A stretch of 64,000 bases of DNA from Citrus sinensis (taxonomy: Eukaryota; Streptophyta; Magnoliopsida; Sapindales; Rutaceae), in assembly GCF_022201045.2 (NCBI RefSeq), contig NC_068560.1, positions 9,022,001-9,086,000 on the forward strand, in the 5' to 3' direction. The notes beneath the pieces are model-generated. The model saw only the letters and a list, made by a program, of their open reading frames with translations, made no database searches and was not told the origin of the DNA. Of the stretch, positions 59,273-64,000 are shown one piece after another; positions within the stretch are counted from its first letter, which is position 1; every line of letters begins with the position of its first letter. A program made the position numbers and the translations under genes.

Positions 59273-59519
59273 TAAAAATTCTAAAAGAAAAAAAAAAACT
59301 AACTAGAAAAGTGAAACTCAAAGAGATGGAAGTTCAATGATGTTGACGAATAGTGTAAAAGATGTTTATATACAAGGTATGAAGAGAGAAATGACCTGAG
59401 CTCTTGTGCTTTTGATTTTAGTGGAGCTAGAAACTAAGAGCTGATGAGTAGCTGTTGTGCAAAACATGTAAAAAGTCAACAAAAAAGTATACGAGAATGA
59501 TGAAATTGAAAAGTCATGA

Positions 59520-60510
59520 TATTTAAGAGTGGGGAGCAGGAGTCATTCTCTCCAAGAGTGGAGACCAGCAGCCATGCTCCCTAAGAATGGGGATCAGAGA
59601 TCGCGTTTTACCAAATATGGGGACTTGAATTCATGCATCCCAAAAGTAGGGAGATAGTAGAACAAGTTATTGACCATAAGCTCATGAGGACTGAAGACTT
59701 AGTTTTAAATCATGGACCATGTAGCAAGACTAAGTCTAAATAGAGGAGTTATTATCATATTAAGTTTGACTAAAGGATAAAGAAGAATTATGATGAGTTT
59801 TAGTTAAAAATATATTTTACCTATAGAGAGCTATAAAGAAAAGGTCTCTCTTATTATTGGGAATAAGCACTGAAAAAGGATAGTAAAGTGAGTGAAAGTT
59901 TGATGGTAGTTGCGATCCTAATGAAAGATTTATTTTCCCTACCCCTAAAAGTCGGCCAAAGGCTGATCCACATTAATTCTCTATGTCTTCTCATAGCTCC
60001 TACATAAATTTATTATTTAGTTGATTATATTTTTACATCAATAGATTGTATAAAATGTGTAAAAAACTAACAAAAGAGTGTGTAAGAATATTGAAGTTGA
60101 AAAGCCATACTCTCCAAGATTGAAGAGTAGGATCCATACTCCATAAGAGTGGGCCAGAAGCCGTGCTTCTCGAGAGTAAGGAGCAGGAGCTATGCCCTCC
60201 CAAGAGCAAGGAGGAGTCATGCACTCTAAGAATAGGACCAACAACCATGCTCACCAAGTGTGGGGAAGCTCACCATGTGTGGGACCAAGGATTGTGCTCC
60301 AGCAAGTGTGGAGATCAGAATTCATGCTCCCTCAGAGTAAGGAGTAGGAGCCATGCCTCCCAAGAGCGGGGAGGAGGAATCGTGCACTCCAAGAATAAGA
60401 CCAACAACCATGCTCACCAAGTGTGGGGACCAAAGATTGTGCTCATCATGTGTAGGGACCAGAGATCGTGCTCCACTAAATGTGGAGACTAGAATTCATG
60501 CACCTCAAGG
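59520..60510. repeat. Minisatellite blocks in right foldback arms
   Basis: Two blocks, 59520-59660 and 60100-60510, of about 40-bp units such as CCAAGTGTGGGGACCAAAGA followed by TTGTGCTC. They are the reverse-orientation partners of 57900-58110; the second block has more units. Confidence 0.75.
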
Positions 60511-61210
60511 GTATGGAATAGTAAAATAAGTCATAGGCCATAAGCCGATAGGGATCAAAGACCTAGTTTTAGATCATAGATCATGCAAAAACAGTAAGTC
60601 TAAATAGATGAGCTATTGTCGATTTAAACCCAGCTAAATAAAAGTCAACAATTGAAAGATATTGCTTAGTTCAAAAGTATAATAGATGAGGCTTGACGTG
60701 GATTGAATCAATGAGAAGATAAAGAACATCTTATAATTTAAATCCTAAAGGATGGAGCAGAATTAAGATGAGTTTCAGTTAAAAGTGAATTTTGTCTATA
60801 GAGAGTTATAAAGAAAATGTGTATCTTAGTATGGTGAACAAGCACTGAAAAAGAGTAGTGAAGAGAATGAGAATTTAATGGTAATTTTAATCCTAATGAA
60901 AATTTTATTTTCTCTACTCGGGGACATAGGCCAACAATGGAATCACCTTAATGCTTGCTTTTTTTATTGCCCCCACCTAAATTAATTCTCTATTGACGGG
61001 ATTTTTGCATCAACAAGAAGGTTATAGAACTGTAGAATATTAAAGTAAATTTTAGTTGGGGACTAAAGAAAAGAGACAGAAAAAATAACTTTAGTGTCAT
61101 TGTAATTCTCTTTTCCATGTTGAATTTGTTCTATTTTTCTTCTCTGAAAATTCCTAATGATTCTCCAAAATAAATCTAATGCAGTATTCACCAAAACAAT
61201 TAATCTCAAC

Positions 61211-62159
61211 TAGAGGTGGTCAATGGGCTGGACGGCACGAGTCACGGTATGTGTTCGTACAGCACAGCACGGCATGAGCACGTTTTGGTAGAGCACGTGG
61301 CATGGTACGACACGTATGTAGGTTGGGCTGGACTTAGAATTTTAGGTACGTGAGCCTTAAAAGCACGGTACGATTAGAGATGGGCCAAAGCACAACACGC
61401 AATAAGCATGTTTCATTTTTTAATGAAAGTAAACTTAAAATTTTATGATTTTATAAATAACTTAAAATTGAATCTTTTAATATATTTTATTAGCTCTAGT
61501 TTTTTAAATCTATTTAATTCTTAGTTTCTAAAAAAATATAATTGATTTATGTTTATAATTTATTAAATAAATAATTGATATCATGATTTTATAAATATGT
61601 ATTAATATTATTATAAACTATGATATATGACTTTACGTAATTCCAAGTTAACAATTAAATTAATTTTTTCAAAAAATTATTATTATTTTAGTCGTTAAGT
61701 ACTAAAAGGAATTCTAATACTATAGAGTTAAATTTAGTAACTAATATTATATTCTCCTATTATTATTAATTTATTATTATTGAATATGGACTTGAGTTTT
61801 GGATTTTTTATTCTATTAGATTTGAATAAAGGCACATGAATAAAAAAAAGCACATAGGCTTGAAAAAAATAAGAAAATAACTTGGCATGCGTTCTTAAAA
61901 AAAGAAAAAAAGAAAAAGAGCTTAGTGTGTTTTTTTTCCTAGACACGGCATGGCACGGCCCACGGCACGGCACCACACGTGTGGGCATGACACGAGCGGG
62001 CACGGCACGTGTGTTGGGTCGGGCCTAAGCAAAAAAAATTAGGCATGACACGACATGACATGAAATGCATAGTTGATACGGCATGACATGAGCACAAGCA
62101 TGCGTGGGCCTTTTTTGATGGGCTTGGGCCGGCACAGCACGGCCCGTTGGCCATCTCTA
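61211..62159. mobile_element. Non-autonomous hAT element 6 (949 bp)
   Basis: The ends are TAGAGGTGGTCAATGGGC and GCCCGTTGGCCATCTCTA. A perfect 8-bp duplication, ATCTCAAC, is at 61203-61210 and 62160-62167. Both subterminal zones are full of GGCACGGCACGA / CGTGCCGTGCC words. The core is AT-rich and non-coding. Confidence 0.93.
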
Positions 62160-62867
62160 ATCTCAACAACAAAACACAAACACTTCCAATGGGCAATAAA
62201 ATATAATCAAGGAAAATAATCAAACATTCACAACTCACAAGACTATTTTTATGAGAAAACTTTCGATAAATTTTTTGATGGTTGTAAATTAATTTTCCTT
62301 CACTTTTGATTGAAAGCTAAATCAAAGTCAATCTACTTGACAAAATAAATAATGTTCATAAGTTGATTCTACTAGAGAAGATAGCATGTAACATCTCTGC
62401 TAGTCTTTAGAAGAAAGAGTTTGCTGAAATTCTACGGATGCTAGGATTCTTTTAAGGCTTATTAATTTTGCATTTAGCAGTATATGTTTTTATTTGTGTC
62501 AAAAATTACATTTTTGACACTTGGTTTATCAGTACCTATTATGATATGATGGTTTTAATCTTTAGTTCAAAAAATTGTAATGCATCTCGTGAATAATAAT
62601 GTTAGGATTTGAAAAGAGATTTTGTTTTTGTGCTTTATACATTGTTTGTATCTTGATATATGTTTAGCATGTGCCCTTTTTATTCAACATATCCGAGGAT
62701 CACTAATAAAACCCACCTTTTGATATTCTCCTTGACAAAAATCCAAATCCTTGATTAAAGCTAAATGTGGAAACAACTATGAGTTATCTGGTTTATACAT
62801 CGACGGAAATAGGAACCGACTTGAAATGTATAAGAATAATAAAACTGATTGACTGGATCAGTATGCT

Positions 62868-63817
62868 CTATGTCAAGCATTTGAAATTTTCTTCATTGTT
62901 CAATGTTTTAAATGGAACTCGTACATAAAAATATTTGGGCATTACACAAACAGATAGATATATTTCCTTGAGTTGCTTTGCCACATCTATCATTGTTGGC
63001 CTATTTCCCAGTGATTCATTGACACATTGAGAGATAACTTGTACAAATTCTTGTAATTGCAGCTCTTTCCAAGGACATGATCTGTTTCTAACAATTATAG
63101 GATCTACTAACTTAACAAATCTTATCTTCAATATTCTTCAAATACTCTAGTGAAAAACAACCATCATCATCTGCAATGTGGACAAGATCGCCAGAGACTC
63201 TTTGTCCAGTTAAAAGCTCCAGCATGCCAAAACTAAACACATCACATTTCTCATTACAATCACCTGCATTCATGTACTCCAGTGCTATGTATCCAATTGT
63301 TTCCATTACTCCATCATCTAAATGAGTTTAATCTTCTAGAATTGATGCAACCAGTGAAAAATGAAATAATTTGGCAACATTTTGCCCATCGAGTAAGATA
63401 ATGGTCTGATATCTCAAAACACAATTGGTCTAGCCAACCTAAGATGAAGATATGCCACTGCATTTGTAGTCTCCATTGCGATCTTTAACCTATCCCTCCA
63501 TTGTAATGGTAGGGAATGTTGATGGGGACCATTGCGAAGGCGATTGTTGAAGAGTGCCATATTCTACAGATTCGTACACTAGGGTGGTGATTTTAGTCTC
63601 TAAGCAGCATCCAATCAACCTCAAAACATTCTTGTGGCTTATTTGTGATGGAAATACAATGTTGTTGAAACAATAAGGGTGGTACTCATTGTTAAAATAA
63701 TCTCGTTCAAACTTCATAACAGAGATTGCGTGATTCTACAGAAAACCTCTATACAGTACACAATATTCGTGTGCTATAGCTTTCCGCTTATATTGACCCG
63801 GAGTTGGAAGCTCAAGT
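62868..63817 (-). pseudogene. ZRK-like (ZED1-related) pseudokinase pseudogene
   Basis: The minus strand carries a small receptor-like-kinase fold without an extracellular part, as in the ZED1/ZRK group, whose members act as adaptors or decoys for NLR immune receptors. Visible in order: CVLYRGFL-stop-NHAISV (63760-63710); MKFERDYFN and HKNVLRLIGCCLETKITTLV (63717-63590); WRDRLKIAMETTNAVAYLHL and a catalytic-loop equivalent F-stop-DIRP, where the Arg codon is TGA; a DFG position reading FHF; METIGYIALEYMNAGDCNEK (63306 onward); then the C-lobe FVQVISQCVNESLGNRPTM to about 62900. At least three stops and several frame shifts break it. The missing HRD and DFG are usual in this group; the stops are not. 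Confidence 0.8.
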
Positions 63818-64000
63818 GGAATTTAGTCTACAGATTCATACACTAGAGTGGGGATTTTAGTCTCTAAGCAACATTTAATCAACCTCAAAGCATTCTTGTG
63901 GCCTATTCTGATGGCCCTCATTGTTACGAAAATCTCGTTCAAACTTCAAAACAGAGATTGTTCGATCCTGTAGAAAAACTCTATAAAGTACACAGTTTCC
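63818..64000 (-). pseudogene. Second ZRK N-lobe copy (partial, window edge)
   Basis: Repeats 63540-63760 in the same orientation: CVLYRVFLQDRTISVLKFER, then a related stretch ending CCLETKIPTLVYESVD, fused directly to the N-lobe of the neighbouring relic near 63818. This copy lacks the TAG seen in the other at FL-stop-NHA. It continues beyond the window. Confidence 0.7.

Larger units (their letters stand above)
57401..61015. mobile_element. Foldback-type element with triplicated arm
   Basis: The outer ends are inverted: TGTTGATGCA (57401-57410) and TGCATCAACA (61006-61015). The next 45 bp also correspond (AGAGAATTAATTTAGGTGGG against CCCACCTAAATTAATTCTCT). The left arm is about 57401-58740. 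The right side holds two arm copies in the opposite orientation, about 58988-60046 and 60047-61015, each with the same minisatellite and the same end (CATCAA). Each full arm carries the beginning of the same short ORF pointing to the centre. No transposase and no clear target duplication. Confidence 0.7.

Noticed and set aside
56100..61015. CRISPR-like array
   Set aside because: Repeats are degenerate, partly inverted, without regular unique spacers, and the sequence is a plant nuclear genome.

Overview
This is a nuclear segment of a flowering plant, almost certainly a eudicot. The evidence is an AT-rich background, genes with GT-AG introns, an intron-containing elongator tRNA-Met, plant-type Copia and Gypsy LTR retrotransposons, L1-like LINE debris, and gene families typical of plants (two-domain cupin, Sec24 of the CEF type, ZED1/ZRK-type pseudokinase). 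I cannot name the species from sequence alone.

Layout. 1-9 kb: the 3' tail and 3' LTR of a Gypsy element (1-2230), then an old minus-strand Copia element (2232-8936) with a hAT element nested in its 5' LTR. 9-11.8 kb: gene-free, with a tRNA-Pro-like relic and a SINE-like insertion bounded by 18-bp duplications. 11.9-27.2 kb: a decayed Sec24 (COPII coat) gene, plus strand, interrupted by a young minus-strand Copia element with 99% identical LTRs and a perfect 5-bp target duplication. 27.7-30.5 kb: an intact seven-exon alkaline ceramidase-family membrane protein gene. 30.9-34.9 kb: a Mutator-like MITE, a tRNA-Met(CAT) gene, a LINE 3' end split by a hAT element, and three more hAT-like elements in a row. 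35-38.8 kb: a decayed Copia element split by a PIF/Harbinger-like MITE. 39.3-45.9 kb: a complete three-exon cupin gene on the minus strand (365 aa), with a hAT element in its first coding intron and an extra last-exon relic downstream. 46-51 kb: MITEs, a possible long-TIR element and another hAT element. 51.4-54.6 kb: two intact tandem intronless genes of the 3-hydroxyisobutyrate dehydrogenase family. 56-61 kb: two inverted-repeat structures, the larger (57.4-61.0 kb) a foldback-type element with minisatellites. 61.2-62.2 kb: one more hAT element. 62.9-64 kb: a broken ZRK-like pseudokinase gene with a duplicated N-lobe.

Only four protein genes and one tRNA look intact: ceramidase, cupin and two dehydrogenases. 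They do not form a pathway. The dominant theme is repeated nested transposition. The most striking pattern is nine non-autonomous hAT-like elements with TAGGGGTGGGCAA-type ends; six carry recognisable 8-bp target duplications, and each has its own subterminal word repeat.
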